Shown here piece after piece: positions 37,715 to 47,911 of a DNA stretch of 64,000 nucleotides. Under the pieces are notes generated by a model that was not told the origin of the DNA, did no database searches, and saw only the letters and a program-made list of their open reading frames with translations. The DNA is from Polytrichum commune. Lineage: Eukaryota > Streptophyta > Polytrichopsida > Polytrichales > Polytrichaceae. Within the stretch, counting starts at the first letter, position 1. Each line of letters begins with the position of its first letter. A program made the translations under genes and the position numbers. The stretch spans positions 45,620,429-45,684,428 of the forward strand of contig OX485804.1 in assembly GCA_950295325.1 (NCBI GenBank), given 5' to 3'.

Positions 37715-40700
37715 TGCTTGTAGTACATGTGTCATGCAGTTGTTGGCTAGAGCATCACCACATGTTGTACACCAAGCACTAACACAAAGGGGTGTTAAAT
37801 CAGGTTTCTTTAGTTTATAGGGAGGAGTCCCTTTCTATGGCATATGTGCCACATGTTCACTCTATATGATCACTTTTAGTTGTGGGTTTCATAATTTGAA
37901 TTTTTTAACTAGATAGAAAATTTATACATATGTATTTTTTTACAATTGATACACAAGACTCTACATAGAAAGAGTTGAAGTTAAGATCACGTTTGGTCAA
38001 AGATTGTGAGGTACTGTTAATTAATTCTTGTATAGCTCGATGTTGAAACTCTTCCTGTCTGTAAGCTGTACATGTAAAGGGACGGAAGAGTTTAGAGGCG
38101 TGGGCGCTTACTTTGTTAAAAATTCATCTCTAAACCGTTTAGAGGTGTCCATTTGAAGAACGTTATAACGATACTCTTAGAACATTGTGCAAAAAATGAT
38201 GTGAAATGAAAATAAGTTTGGTTTTGATGGTAAGCCAAAAAAGGTGCCTAAACTCGTAAGGTACTATGGTATTGTGCAACTTGTAATTTTAATTTTAATT
38301 TTTTCCCTCCAATTGAACTCATGGTGTTAGTGGTTTGGTGACTTCAAAAACAAGAGCAGGAGGAGGGGCCGGTATTGGCAAGGATGCCGGTTCCCGAGCA
38401 CAATGGATTTGGTTCGGAGCATGATAGCTATATGAATTGCATTGCCCTCATCCCCAAGGCCCCACACAAGGACTTCTACAAGTTTATCTACAAGGATGGG
38501 AAGGTAACACGCTTTTAAGTCACTCTTAACCCCTAGGGTGTCTAAGCCTCTCCAAGCACAAAACGCATGCGTTTGAAATGCAAACTTTCAAGTGTAGTCA
38601 TCTACGTCAAATGTGATCTCTTATCTAGTTTCAATTCGATTTTAAATGCAACACTTGATGATGTTATTGAAGATTTTGGTTCAAATACGCAGATAGGAGT
38701 GCCTTTGGATGCAAATACATGCTCAATACTTTGATCATCAATGTCACATATGTTTGAGTATATTGTTTGTTCTCTGTATTTTCATATTGAGAGTGAAAAA
38801 TTGCATTGAATAAAGTTTTCAAATTCGTAAATTTAGAAATATTGAATTTGAAGCTCGACGAGGCTCGTAGGAATTGGTGTATATGTGTTGTGCATTGAAA
38901 CCCTTGCTTTCTTTCAAGGGTCAATGGCTTCTCCTAGTTACAACATGCATTGCCGAGGGTTGACGTAGATCAAAAGTGTTGATGAACTCTCCAGTAACTT
39001 GCCATGGGAAGTACATTGTAGAACAAGATCAGATGGTCAATAGCTTGCAAGATTACCACCGCCTTGCTAAATCCAATTGGTAACTTGGAATAATATGTTT
39101 GAAACAATATAGTTATCCTTAAAGTCTTTCAAAGAAGGATCAAACAAAGAGTTTGGTGCCTATTGAGAACTCGTTAGAGTAGAGTGTCTTGTGTAGAAGC
39201 CTAATTTTGAAACATGGATGAAACTCGTTAGACCTCCTCTTTCAATGCAAACAATCAAATAAAACAATTGAGAGAACTTTAAGATTTGGAATAGGATCTT
39301 ATACAAGGTTACCTTGATCCACCAAATCCTTAATACGATTGGTTCTAGTCTTTTCAAATATGCATTATAAACCTTTCAAAACTTAGGTCATTTTAAGCAT
39401 ACACCCTTGAGCAAAACCACCTCTTAGCCAACTCACATGGGGTTTGACACGGAGACTTATACGGTGAACACTCTAATGAGTTGATTGAAGACAAATATGT
39501 TGGCATGCAGATTCTCACGTTTACATGTAGAATCATTGAAGACAAGGATCATCACCCTACAGCTATTGACAAGGCTCGACCCATGGTCTTCAATGTATGT
39601 GAATGCTTCCACTCTCGTATACTTTGTGGATTGAGAGGTCGGTGTACTAGGTAGTTGATTTCTTTTCATTCACGTGACCCAAATGGTTAATCCAAAATTC
39701 AAAAGCCACTCGAAAGGATATTAATGTTGCACTAAGGTATGTGGGTGTGTGTTATTTGGCTTGTTTTGCATGTTCTCCAACTTCTACATCCTAGATTTAC
39801 ACAAAGAGATTTGTATTGCATTAGCAAATCCATGATAAAGTATCAACAAATAATTAGATTGATACGTAGACCTCCCTTATTAGAAGTATTGGTTACCAAA
39901 AGAGCATGTTTTGTTGATTTTTTTAGTTGAGTACATAGGTCCTCCCAATTGTGTTCACTATTGAATGTGTATGTAGCTGATCAAATTTAAAGGTGTAGTC
40001 CAACCTCTTTTGAACTTGTGTCTTCATGGCATTTGTTTTTTGATCCTCACCTGAACCACACTCCAATCAATAATTGGCATCTAAATAAGAAAAGCGGTCG
40101 AATAATGATCCCGCATACCTTACCGCATTGGGAAGAGTGTCACTACACTAAACATGCCTATTATTGTGGATGGAAAATCAACATGGAAATAATTAGCATG
40201 GGCCACTCATATTCTCTAATCGGGGTGGAACTAAGGTGGGTCCAAGACCTCGGATCTTCCCCTCAATCTTCCTCAGACTTTCTGACCAACACCTTATATA
40301 AAATTAAATAGTCACCTTATACCAAAAGTAACACAAAACAAAATGAAATCGCCCACACAAGTTTTCTAGAAGAAGAAAAATAATAACACGATGCATGCTA
40401 ACTTTGTTCTAAAAATTCAATGTAGGTTAGAAATTAATGTGGTCCACATTAATCACATCATGAACTATACAAAAATTATTTCAGTCTATAGTAATAGGAC
40501 TATTTACTGTACCTCTACATGAACACATGTTGGGAGTATATATATTACATCACTTCAAATGTTGACAAACTTTTGTTGTTGTTGTTGTTTTTTTTTTTTT
40601 TTGGGTTGTTTGTAGTATTACCTCTCGGATGACACCGTGTCCGTATACGAGCCGCCCGCTCGAAATTCGGGCATCATGTCGGGCAAGTACCTCGCGAGGC

Positions 40701-43526
40701 TTGAGTCTCCACGGATTCCGGGGACAAAGCGAGTCTACCAACCCAACGATTGCTTTATGGGCCAAAAGATGTATTTGCATGAACGCATTTTCGAGCTCCT
40801 TGAAGCCGACGAATGGACTCTCAAGTACATGGAGGATGACCCTAAACAATTCCCCCTCGCAAACTACGAGTGGGTCGCAAACAAGGTACACTAACGGCAT
40901 ATACATCACATGCACTACTAGCCTTGATGAAATCGTGACACCACTTTTTCGATATCGTGCAATGGAACCTTGGATCTTTGTATGTTTGTATATGAATAGT
41001 AATGAGAGTAATAATAAGTGATGCATATGTTTGTCAACGCTAGGATGGTTTTTAAAGTCTTTTTGTCTGCAAACTACTATCTCGATAAACTAGTGGACTC
41101 TTTCTAAACCAGTGGACATAATATCAAGGATGGGTCGAACGGGCATTTCAATCATGCTGATCCCATCAGGGGTCAGCATCTCTTCTCTTCTCCGGACTCT
41201 TTCTAACGATCGTGACTAGGACAACTTGATCGCATGTTGTTCCTGCTCTAGTAGGCTCGTTGAGCCCTGCATACCCACAACTTTGTGAGATAACCCTCCA
41301 CAATGATTGGTTGGACCATAGCGAGTAACACTAACATGGCTCCCTAGAGAGTGGAACCCGCACCATTTGCAAAGGTGGGAAGAAGCTATTTGGCTTGATG
41401 TTTTGGGCTTTGTAGTTCTAAGGTACATCACCCAAGGCCCTGAATTAGTGTTGGTTTGGTATGGAGGTGAATTCATGGTACTAATGATCAACTTCAATAA
41501 TGGCATCAAAGAACCTATCGGTGGGTATCGAAATTGTAATACCAATCAAGTATTGATATTTGGTGAGTCTCTTAGGGTGAGAGAATCTTTGAATATCCAA
41601 GTTATCATTTGGGTCAAGACTCAATACCATTCTACACCATATTGATAGTAAATGCAACTTTGCCTAGGTATGAAGGTTCTTGCATGGTACATTGACCCAA
41701 ATGGTATCGAGAATACCTTCAAACACCCATACTCTAATGGTATCAAAAATCTATGAAATCCTCATTAGAGTTTACAGTTAAGTCACCAATAATGGGACCA
41801 ACTCAAGTTCTCGGAAGGAATCTCCCATATTTGCGACTTCCAACACTTGTGTGTTGGTGATTTGAAAATAAAACTAGGAAGGGAAGTTCTTCTGCTCTAT
41901 TACGGGGCAACAAAAGATTTGAGAAGATTTTGGGTTCTTTTCTTGAGTTTATTCTATTTGGATAGTACACAAGTGGTGAAAGGAGCAAAGAGATGCATGT
42001 ACACGTAGGTAGCAAAGGTAATTAGAAGATTCTTATATGTATGTATGTATGTATATACAAAAAAAAAAACATGTCAGCTCCTAAAACTCAAAAAAACCCT
42101 CCAAATCTTTTCGGTTATCTCAAACAAGGGATCATCAGGGCATTTCAACCCCAAGTTATCCCCATACCTTACGGTCCACTCTATTATAACACCTGATTGG
42201 TAACAAAAACAAAACAAAAAGACAATACTAGTTCAACACTGATGAGGACCAGTTGAGTCGATGTAAATTTGGTTTAGAAGTCATATTTTCCTCCACATTT
42301 CTTGACAAGAGCATGATTCATGTCAATGTAACAATTATTCATATCAGGGTATGCTTGTTGTTTTTTGAGGTGGAATGCAGATCAAGGGAGGAATCAAGAA
42401 GTTACCCGAGGACAAAAAGGGGGAGCTCAATAAAACCATCAAGGGCCCCTCGCCACCGGCGTCCCCACCTCCACGAAATCCATGTAGCCCCCCACCCCCC
42501 GCCTCACCATGCGGCAACCGGTGCGCCGCAATGGCCACTCCGCCACTCTCCCCAAGCCGACCTTGTGACCCGAAAGAGAAGCCGCCCCTATCACCCCCCA
42601 AATGGCCCCAATCGCCCCCAAAATCACCGTACGTGCCCACATGCCCTTGCTTTTCTTTACGCTCGTTTTGAAGGTTCCGGTTGGTTTTCGAGGTGATTGT
42701 CTTATCACCTTATGACCTCTTGTGTGTGAGGCTCAAGTTCGCGGTTCACCGATTCCGTTGGAACCATGGTAGATGTGTGTTATTTGGATGATTTTTTCCC
42801 CTCGATGCATCCATTTTCTTGTAGGATATGAAACACACGATTAATACACAAGTTGATCAGCAAATCCGAATCGCACATGTAGCCACTAGTAGAAAACTAT
42901 GCCAAAAAGAACTGCAGCCGAAATCGGCTGCGGTTCATTTGACCAGCCTGATCTGCGGTCGCTAAACGACTGCAAATTTGTTTTTTTGGTTTAGCGTCTG
43001 AAATTTCAGGAGTTGGGGGGGGGGGCGTGTAATATACCGTTGGAAAGGTCTTGAAAATACCTTTCCAACGGTACATTAAATGCCCCAAAAAGTATAAAAC
43101 TACAATCGCAAAACGGAAGAAAAATCTATAGTCGTTTAGCGGCTGCAGATCAAGCTTGTCAAAAGAATTGCAGCCGATTTCGGCTGCAACTCTTTCGGGC
43201 ATGGTTCTCTACTACTGTAAACATAACCTTGCAACTTGTATGAAGATCTAAAAAAAACGAAATCGAACGTGAAGATTCCATGCTCATGAAGTGGTCGTAT
43301 AGGCCCCCTCCAATCATGTTACATTCAAAGGTAGATGTGGTTGACGATCCCGTGATGGCAATGCAGGTCGGCATCGCCGAGGAGTAAACCTTCGCCGATC
43401 GACCAACTGTTGGCGAAGTTCGGCATCAATATCACGAAGCAAGAGGTGTGCACTCTCGAGCGGTATGTGCAGAGGAGCGAGGGCAAGTTCAGGAGTGTTT
43501 ACGACCTTGTCAAATCCTACTTTTAG
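29106..43526 (+). CDS. EFHC1/Rib72-like axonemal protein with three DM10 domains (5' partial model), 11 exons
   Basis: Eleven plus-strand exons (29106-29297, 30131-30247, 32745-32909, 35010-35222, 36202-36334, 37271-37467, 38360-38503, 39511-39594, 40616-40885, 42381-42628, 43367-43526) join in phase to 640 residues plus stop. DM10 repeats lie at about 65-165 (VLRFYGYFKE...CGCDVFTR), 209-325 (VLRFFCVWDD, YILHYFLGDDTIEI, DMDEFTRNYY) and 388-490 (YYLSDDTVSVYEPPARNSG, DEWTLKYME), in the order and spacing of EFHC1/EFHC2 and Chlamydomonas Rib72. Those proteins are microtubule inner proteins of doublet A-tubules, so sperm-flagellum function is expected. A human-like EF-hand pair at the C-terminus is reduced to one degenerate half (residues ~600-640) after a Pro-rich linker (~525-590). 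The first coding exon, expected to supply a short Met...LPxLPG segment, was not found upstream. Introns hold SINEs and MITEs. Confidence 0.9.
29345..29815. mobile_element. AGGTAGACGTGCCTAA MITE fragment in EFHC-like intron 1
   Basis: CATTTAGCAAATCCGGATCAC, CCCCCTTCCAAATCATGTTGG, AACCTAGAATGGTTGCAATC and CACTCAAATGTAGGTGTCC follow the family order, interrupted by unrelated sequence at 29440-29620 with an (AG)n run. Confidence 0.5.
30131..30247 (+). CDS. EFHC-like exon B (DM10-1 start)
   Basis: 39 codons, VLRFYGYF through YYYLSDGQMHIS, bounded by TAG and GTATGC. This is the diagnostic first half of a DM10 domain. Confidence 0.9.
32153..32711. mobile_element. Probable MITE ending GACACTAAACGCCATAAACG
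   Basis: The right end shares its terminus (CCATAAACGGTGTAG) with the pogo-like element at 57873-58718 and with 11679-11710. The left end near 32153 (ATTTATGGTATTAAATGTCA) is a poor inverted match, so boundaries are uncertain. It ends 33 bp before EFHC-like exon C. Confidence 0.4.
32745..32909 (+). CDS. EFHC-like exon C (DM10-1 end)
   Basis: 55 codons with GVFLKKQKVP, FQLGRDLTIF and HICGCDVFTR. The 5' boundary was chosen as the only AG that keeps phase 0 and avoids the in-frame TGA at 32739. The donor is AGA|GTTAAT, weak. The exon lies between two transposon ends, 33 bp upstream and 57 bp downstream. Confidence 0.8.
32967..33534. mobile_element. Emigrant-like TA-flanked MITE
   Basis: 568 bp flanked by TA. 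Termini CAGTCTACCCTCTATAAATG / CATTTATAGAGGGTGGATTG, resembling pogo-related Emigrant elements (CAGTxxAACCTCTATAAAT). Multiple GTTAACATTTATAGAG sub-repeats near both ends. It starts 57 bp after EFHC-like exon C. Confidence 0.85.
34150..34470 (+). mobile_element. LINE 3'-end relic in EFHC-like intron 3
   Basis: Reads ENETHFVLECPLYNSTRDT at 34186-34242, a zf-RVT signature. The 3' part shares AAGCCTTTTGGCTTC and CTTCAAAATC with the relic at 18050. Stops downstream. A SINE is inserted 60 bp further on. Confidence 0.65.
34534..34909 (+). mobile_element. tRNA-derived SINE, full-length copy 3
   Basis: 376 bp with target duplication TGAATGTAGGGA / TGAATGTAGCGA (34522-34533 and 34910-34921, one mismatch). 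Box A 34549-34559, box B 34593-34603 (33 bp apart), and a five-to-six unit TATC tail. Same subfamily as copy 1. It sits in EFHC-like intron 3, sense orientation. Confidence 0.93.
35010..35222 (+). CDS. EFHC-like exon D (inter-DM10 helix and DM10-2 start)
   Basis: 71 codons from RYLMKARLPIG to GERRPY. The acceptor is TTCAG and the donor TAT|GTACAA. The C-terminal part carries VLRFFCVWDDR, the start of the second DM10. A SINE ends 100 bp upstream. Confidence 0.9.
36202..36334 (+). CDS. EFHC-like exon E (DM10-2 middle)
   Basis: Acceptor AACAG, donor CTCA|GTGAGT. 44 codons plus one base: ILHYFLGDDTIEI, ELNERNNG, FPMLLKRQKLPK. Very close to the conserved EFHC second DM10. Confidence 0.92.
36376..36756. 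mobile_element. AGGTAGACGTGCCTAA MITE, complete copy
   Basis: 381 bp flanked by TA. Inverted ends AGGTAGACGTGCCTAATTCG and the complement of CGATTTTAGGACCATCTACCT. Contains the poly-G run typical of the family after CATAATT. It starts 41 bp after EFHC-like exon E. Confidence 0.8.
36770..37150. mobile_element. AGGTAGACGTGCCTAA MITE, adjacent partial copy
   Basis: Opposite-orientation relative of 36376-36756: TATGAAACACACATTTGGTG, TCACATAGGTCTCCCC and TTGAGTCTAGAACGATT match family interior blocks. Ends are blurred. It ends ~120 bp before EFHC-like exon F. Confidence 0.6.
37271..37467 (+). CDS. EFHC-like exon F (DM10-2 end, probable GC donor)
   Basis: Acceptor TTGCAAG. Two bases complete a Ser codon, then 65 codons with ENYYRATDLHIGSYV and DMDEFTRNYYRKVHG. 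The best 3' end is CAG|GCAAGT at 37468, a consensus GC-type donor that keeps phase 0. The only nearby GT alternative (37462) is a poor donor. Confidence 0.85.
37679..37709. repeat. (AG)n microsatellite
   Basis: About 15 GA units after a short GT run, in EFHC-like intron 6. Confidence 0.95.
38360..38503 (+). CDS. EFHC-like exon G (linker to DM10-3)
   Basis: 48 codons: PVPEHNGFGSEHDSYMNC and ALIPKAPHKDFYKFIYKDGK, the conserved YNGFGSExDS...LIPKxPKKD linker of the family. Acceptor GAGCAG (or three bases upstream), donor AAG|GTAACA. Confidence 0.9.
39511..39594 (+). CDS. EFHC-like exon H (DM10-3 start, small exon)
   Basis: 28 codons, ILTFTCRIIED through KARPMVFN, between ATGCAG and GTATGT. It supplies the only missing strand between exon G and the YYLSDDT of the next exon, at the expected length and phase, although it is too short to be seen as an ORF. 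Confidence 0.85.
40616..40885 (+). CDS. EFHC-like exon I (DM10-3 main part)
   Basis: 90 codons from YYLSDDTVSVYEPPARNSG to FPLANYEWVANK. The acceptor follows a 30-bp TTG/poly-T tract and the donor is AAG|GTACAC. Contains the third DM10 signature including ADEWTLKYMED. Confidence 0.93.
41085..41205 (+). mobile_element. SINE 3'-end fragment
   Basis: Shares GGGTCGAACGGGCAT, an adjacent CATGCTGAT and a TCTTCTCTTCTC tail with the 3' half of the SINE copy at 8356-8721. The tRNA-like head is missing or too diverged to recognise. It is in an EFHC-like intron, again sense. Confidence 0.65.
42381..42628 (+). CDS. EFHC-like exon J (proline-rich linker)
   Basis: Acceptor ATGCAG, donor CACC|GTACGT. 82 codons plus two bases. 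The first ~20 residues are Lys-rich and helical; the rest is Pro/Ser-rich with PPP and SPP repeats. No counterpart is known to me in animal EFHC1, where this position holds the first EF-hand. Phase matches both neighbours. Confidence 0.75.
42815..43345. mobile_element. AGGTAGACGTGCCTAA MITE remnant split by a CACTA MITE
   Basis: Left part to 42883 (GATATGAAACACACGATTAAT, GCAAATCCGAATCGCA) and right part from 43218 (AACTTGTATGAAGATC, GTGGTCGTATAGGCCCCC) are contiguous in other copies. The CACTA MITE at 42884-43217 inserted between them. Confidence 0.6.
42884..43217. mobile_element. CACTA-type MITE, old copy 3
   Basis: Same palindromic plan as the 4682-5014 copy, with a GAACTGCAGCCG arm and a decayed right terminus (CTACTACTG), so no target duplication can be read. 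It interrupts an AGGTAG-type MITE remnant and lies 150 bp upstream of the last EFHC-like exon. Confidence 0.8.
43367..43526 (+). CDS. EFHC-like last exon (degenerate EF-hand)
   Basis: Acceptor ATGCAG. One base plus 52 codons, with IDQLLAKFGINIT, EVCTLERYV and FRSVYDLVKSYF then TAG. Helix-turn-helix pattern like the final EF-hand of EFHC1, but the Asp/Glu ligands of a Ca-binding loop are not present. Confidence 0.8.
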
Positions 43527-44270
43527 GATTTGGCAACACAGGCAGTGGACGGAGGAGATTAGGGGTGAGGGTTATATCGGTCAGATCCGACGGTCGAGAA
43601 AGCACAGGCGACATGGCCTCACCAGAAGCCAGAAGCTGCTTTCATCGCCCATAGACTTCTTCTCGACAACCAGTCTTCGAGAATAGCCTAGGTAAAGCTT
43701 GGGATTCTACGTAGATAAATACACTGGAACTGCCTCATGACTTTGGCACAAATTGATTTTCCCACAAATGACGACACCGTGGTGGTCTTTCTTCACCTAA
43801 TTTACATCTATGCTTTCTGCCATCGTGTTTAGTATCCTCGCCTACACATAAAAACCGCAAATCATAAAAGCCACAAGGAGCATGAGAATTGATCCAAGGG
43901 ACCAAAGTGTTGTTGTACTAGGAACGCTTCTAGTCTGCTGCGTAGTTGGTCTGTGTTAATCTTGACATGTTTTTATGAATACTTCTACTTGTAATCTAGA
44001 GTAGACAGACCCCATTTCTGATACTCCCCCATCCTTACTACTATCACGAGAGTCCTTTAAAGTCGTGAATTTCCTCACACGTAGCCATCATTTCCTAACG
44101 TGATGGAGAAAGTCGTGAAGAATCACACAGGTAGAGTCGAACTACCTGTTCCTGATTAGAACTCCATCGGGAATCTATAAGGTGCCATAATTTCGATCAG
44201 GCTAGGATAGATTTCTGTAGAAGAAACATTTCGTGGGTGGTTAAAATAATGTTCCATGTTTCACGGTTTC

Positions 44271-44400
44271 TAAGGGTAATTTTCATGTAGGCCGCTCGCC
44301 CACCGGAGTCTCATGGAAATGTAGATGCCACCAAGTGGAATCTACATTTTCACTAGAATTTGGTGGGCGAAGAAGTGGCCTACATGGAAACGAATCCTAA
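44271..44400. mobile_element. 130-bp MITE with CATGTAGGCC termini
   Basis: Foldback of TTTTCATGTAGGCCGCTCGC and its imperfect complement GAAGTGGCCTACATGGAAA. Same family as 53096-53522. Confidence 0.65.
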
Positions 44401-45305
44401 GGTAGGAAAACCGAAAGCAATGAATGACCACTTTGGTGTGCTAGACTAGGGGTGGAATGATTCTTGTGTGAACCCAAAATGGCTAATTGTAAAAGTGATG
44501 GCCTGAAAAGGATACAATGATAGGTGGGATGCAATGATTGGCTAGATAGGTGTTGTTTCGTACCACTTGCAATCACTTTTGGGTGCCATTGAGTTAGCCA
44601 TTTTGTGTGCATTTGTATGCAATATAAGATGTTTTGATGCTTAGATTAAGGAGACTCTAGTGTACAAATAAGGGGTTTGACTTACTTGCCTTGTTGGGAA
44701 AAGGTAACTAATCACATGCATGGAATAAAAATTACAAAAGAACTTGCATTCCTCATCATTTCCTGTACTCCATCTCTGAAAAATATTTCACAAATTTCAC
44801 GCCACTCTTTTTGGCCGAATCAACTTATTTTCATTATTTTCCGTATATCTACCTAAAGTCTCCAATGTCGATTATGGTATCACCAGGGAATCGATAGTGC
44901 CATGACACATGTCCCCAATTTTGAGTGCTACAGTGAGGAGGAATTCATCTCAAAATGAGCAGTTATTTCAAACTCTAGACAAAGTGTTCGGGCCAACTTT
45001 TGGCTTCAAAATTTCATAATAATCTCAATTTATAGAATAAAATTACCCAAAAAAAAATTGCAATCCTCCTTATTTCTATCTTCCAACACGAGAAAAAATT
45101 GCACCACCTTATACTTCTCCAGATTTGGTGCAAAATCTCTTAAGTGATCAGTTATGGGCGCCCTACTCTAGCCTTCACATTCAACATGATGGACAAAGTA
45201 AGATAAAGGGCATGGATTTGGGTTTCTTGAACCAAAATAGAACCAAAGGAAGTAAACTACAACCATCGCAATTACTCCCAACTACACCTTGTATTGTAGT
45301 TGGGT

Positions 45306-45465
45306 CATGCCCCGATCACACCAAACTTTCCGTCCAGTTCCAACCGTGAAATTGTTGGGGATTATGTTGAAAAATAGATGTTGGCCCACCACTTTTCACA
45401 CTATTACAGCCAGAGATGCCGACGGACAATGTTTGAACTGGCCGGTGTGATCAGCCCCTCAGAGT
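45306..45465. mobile_element. Small MITE with GATCACACC termini
   Basis: About 155 bp, CCCCGATCACACCAAACTTT to CCGGTGTGATCAGCCCC, with AACCGTGAAATTGTTGGGG inside. Two head-to-tail relatives are at 55885-56172. Confidence 0.65.
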
Positions 45466-47221
45466 AGTTGTGGTTGTGGTTATCATCAATGCACCTTATT
45501 CCTCTTTAACCCTCAATAAAAATAACCAAAGAAAGTAGACTGCAACCATCAACCACCAGAACGGCAGTCGTGTGTAAACGCTCCTTCAGTAAGAAATGTA
45601 GAACTACAAAAGCAAAAGATGAGACCATAGCCTTATCCATCGATAACTTCTGGACCTTCGGATCATCACTCCAGAGATCAATCTGCTAACTCCTGTAGCA
45701 GGCCTGGTAGCTAGCTCCTGACAAATTGGACTTGCAAATACAAGAAATGAAGGTCACAGATAACATCGTACCTTTTATCAAGAGGAAGCTTCGTCAGATT
45801 TCCAGCAATGGGACACAAGCACCAGCTTCTAGCTCACCATCTGGTTTCATCAGGCTTTTTGAAGTTCCAAACAACACGGTCAAAGAAACGGTCTCATAAA
45901 ACAAGGATCATCACAACATTCACTAAGATATGCTTGGATTCCAGAAATTTTGAATGCCATTCGCTTAAAGCTGCCCACTATGGACTAAACTGGTGCAATC
46001 TACAGAGATAAACAAGCCTTTTGATTACACATGTAGATTGTTTCAATCAACATTTCAAACACAAACATGCAGTATTCCCACGTCAGACAAGCACTTTTTA
46101 AACACTATTTGCTACCAGACAACTTCAACACAAAAAAAGGGGGCCAAGACAAGAAGCACAATACTAGTAAAAAACCAATGGTACATAATCACATGGACAA
46201 GTATCCACTAAGATTTCCAACTAACATTCATCAACACTAATTTGACTCTAAAAACATAGAAATCTCTTCCTCCCTACCTTAAAGCAACCAACAACTATGG
46301 TCAAATGTTAGGACACAGGAGTTATAAAATGTTCAAAACATATCAATAAAAATAAATGTAAAGTGCACATTCAGAGCTCTAGTGTCATCTTTTCAAATAT
46401 TTTAAATTCTAGTCATTTGACACCAGTGACTGAGCAAATGAAGCAACCTCTTATATACTAATAATAAGTGCAACCTGATTTCTTTTCATGTCCACCGTCA
46501 TAATGTACACTGATCATACTTTCTTCAGAAACAATACGATCATTACTCAACAACTACAAGCTAATTGAAAGGGTATTGCCGCCCAAAGATATTACTACAT
46601 AGTGGCTCCCTTCTTTTTTTCTACTCTCCTATGCCTCATAAACACACGTCATTGTTGCCCACATCATCTGAAGATCCTACAAAAACTTGAGGAAGCCAAG
46701 TTTAACTTCACCTTCATGGTATAGAAAATCAGATTTGAGCTCGTATGATGGGATTCACATGTCCAACAATTACTGCCTCATATGCTCCAATCCATGAAGC
46801 CAAAGCCTCAAACCAATAGCTTGAGTGATTGGAACTAGTCTCCACTTTGTAAGTGGTGTGGTCTCCATTCTCCACCAAACCATGCTAGCGTTACCTGCTC
46901 AACCAGTCATCTTAAAATTTGTGGATTCCAGAGGGCTCAGGGCGCCTAGTAGGGGGAGGGACACCAGGCGATCAAATTGCCCCAGTTACAGCTGAAAAGA
47001 GTCAGTCAAGAGACTCTAAATTCAAGCTATCAAGCAAATACAGGGTTGACCACATCGAATCTCGCCGATGTGTCATGTCCGTATTGGACACAAGCACACC
47101 AATTCTAGGCCGTAGAAGGCTTTCTTCACAACATGGTCATCACTATGTCCAATATTGTAGACATGTCACCCTGCTACAGCCCCTTGCAAGGCTCCTCACA
47201 TACAATATCTAGTCCATAGGA

Positions 47222-47770
47222 TAATCCTTTCTTTTGGCGGTTCTAAGAAATGTAACTGTGGGGCTCAACCAGCTTAGTGAGAAAGGAACAATGGGCTATT
47301 AAGTTGCCCCAGTTGTGGTCGTTAGAAAGAGTCAGTCACCTCTTAATTGAGACAATAGCCTGCGGGCGAAGAAGAGACTTCTAATTCATCTTAGTGTAGT
47401 GTTGGCAAACATAGGCGGATTCCTTTTTTTGAGCAGTCCTAAGAAACGTAAATGATAGGCTCAACGAGCCTAATACAGAAGGAACAATGGGCAATCAAGT
47501 TGCCCCAGTTACGGCTGTTAGAAAAAGTCCACCTCTTGATTGACACAGCAGCCTACAGGTGAAGAAACTCCATAATTCAAGCTAGTGTTAGCAAATGTAG
47601 GGCGTTATCCTCTCTATTTGGCAGCCCCTAAGAAATGTAACTGATGAGCTTGACGATGGGCATACCTAGTACGAGAGGAACGATGGACGATCAAGTTGCC
47701 CCAGTTACAGCCATTAGAAAGAGTCCACCTCTCAATTGAGGAAGTAGCATGCAGGGATTGAATATGCATA
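47222..47770. repeat. Tandem repeat of ~196-bp units downstream of the kinase gene
   Basis: Three diverged units share TTGCCCCAGTT (positions ~47303, 47500, 47696; spacing 197 and 196) and a following GTTAGAAAGAGTC block. A fourth, more distant copy has its core at ~46977. They lie beyond the kinase stop codon, possibly in the 3' UTR. The last unit contains CTAGTACGAGAGGAAC at 47668-47683. Confidence 0.8.
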
Positions 47771-47911
47771 TATGGATTCAACATATGCACATTGCCAATC
47801 GACCACGGAAACATCGTCTGCTTGAATCTCCCGATATCATCAAGGTTTTTGCAACAACCAGCGATTGATTTAGTGATGGTGGTCTTACAATTAAAGCATC
47901 AGATTGATCAA

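Larger units (their letters stand above)
43527..46930. other. Intergenic between the convergent EFHC and kinase genes
   Basis: Contains two small MITEs (44271-44400, 45306-45465). The first ~150 bp is probably EFHC 3' UTR. No supported exon otherwise; a poly-A signal could not be assigned. Confidence 0.5.

Noticed and set aside
37228-37728. 166-codon minus-strand ORF
   Set aside because: It overlaps EFHC-like exon F on the opposite strand and an (AG)n repeat; a shadow of the real exon.
42344-42708. Minus-strand Gly-rich ORFs opposite EFHC-like exon J
   Set aside because: Complement of the proline-rich exon, whose splice phases support the plus strand.
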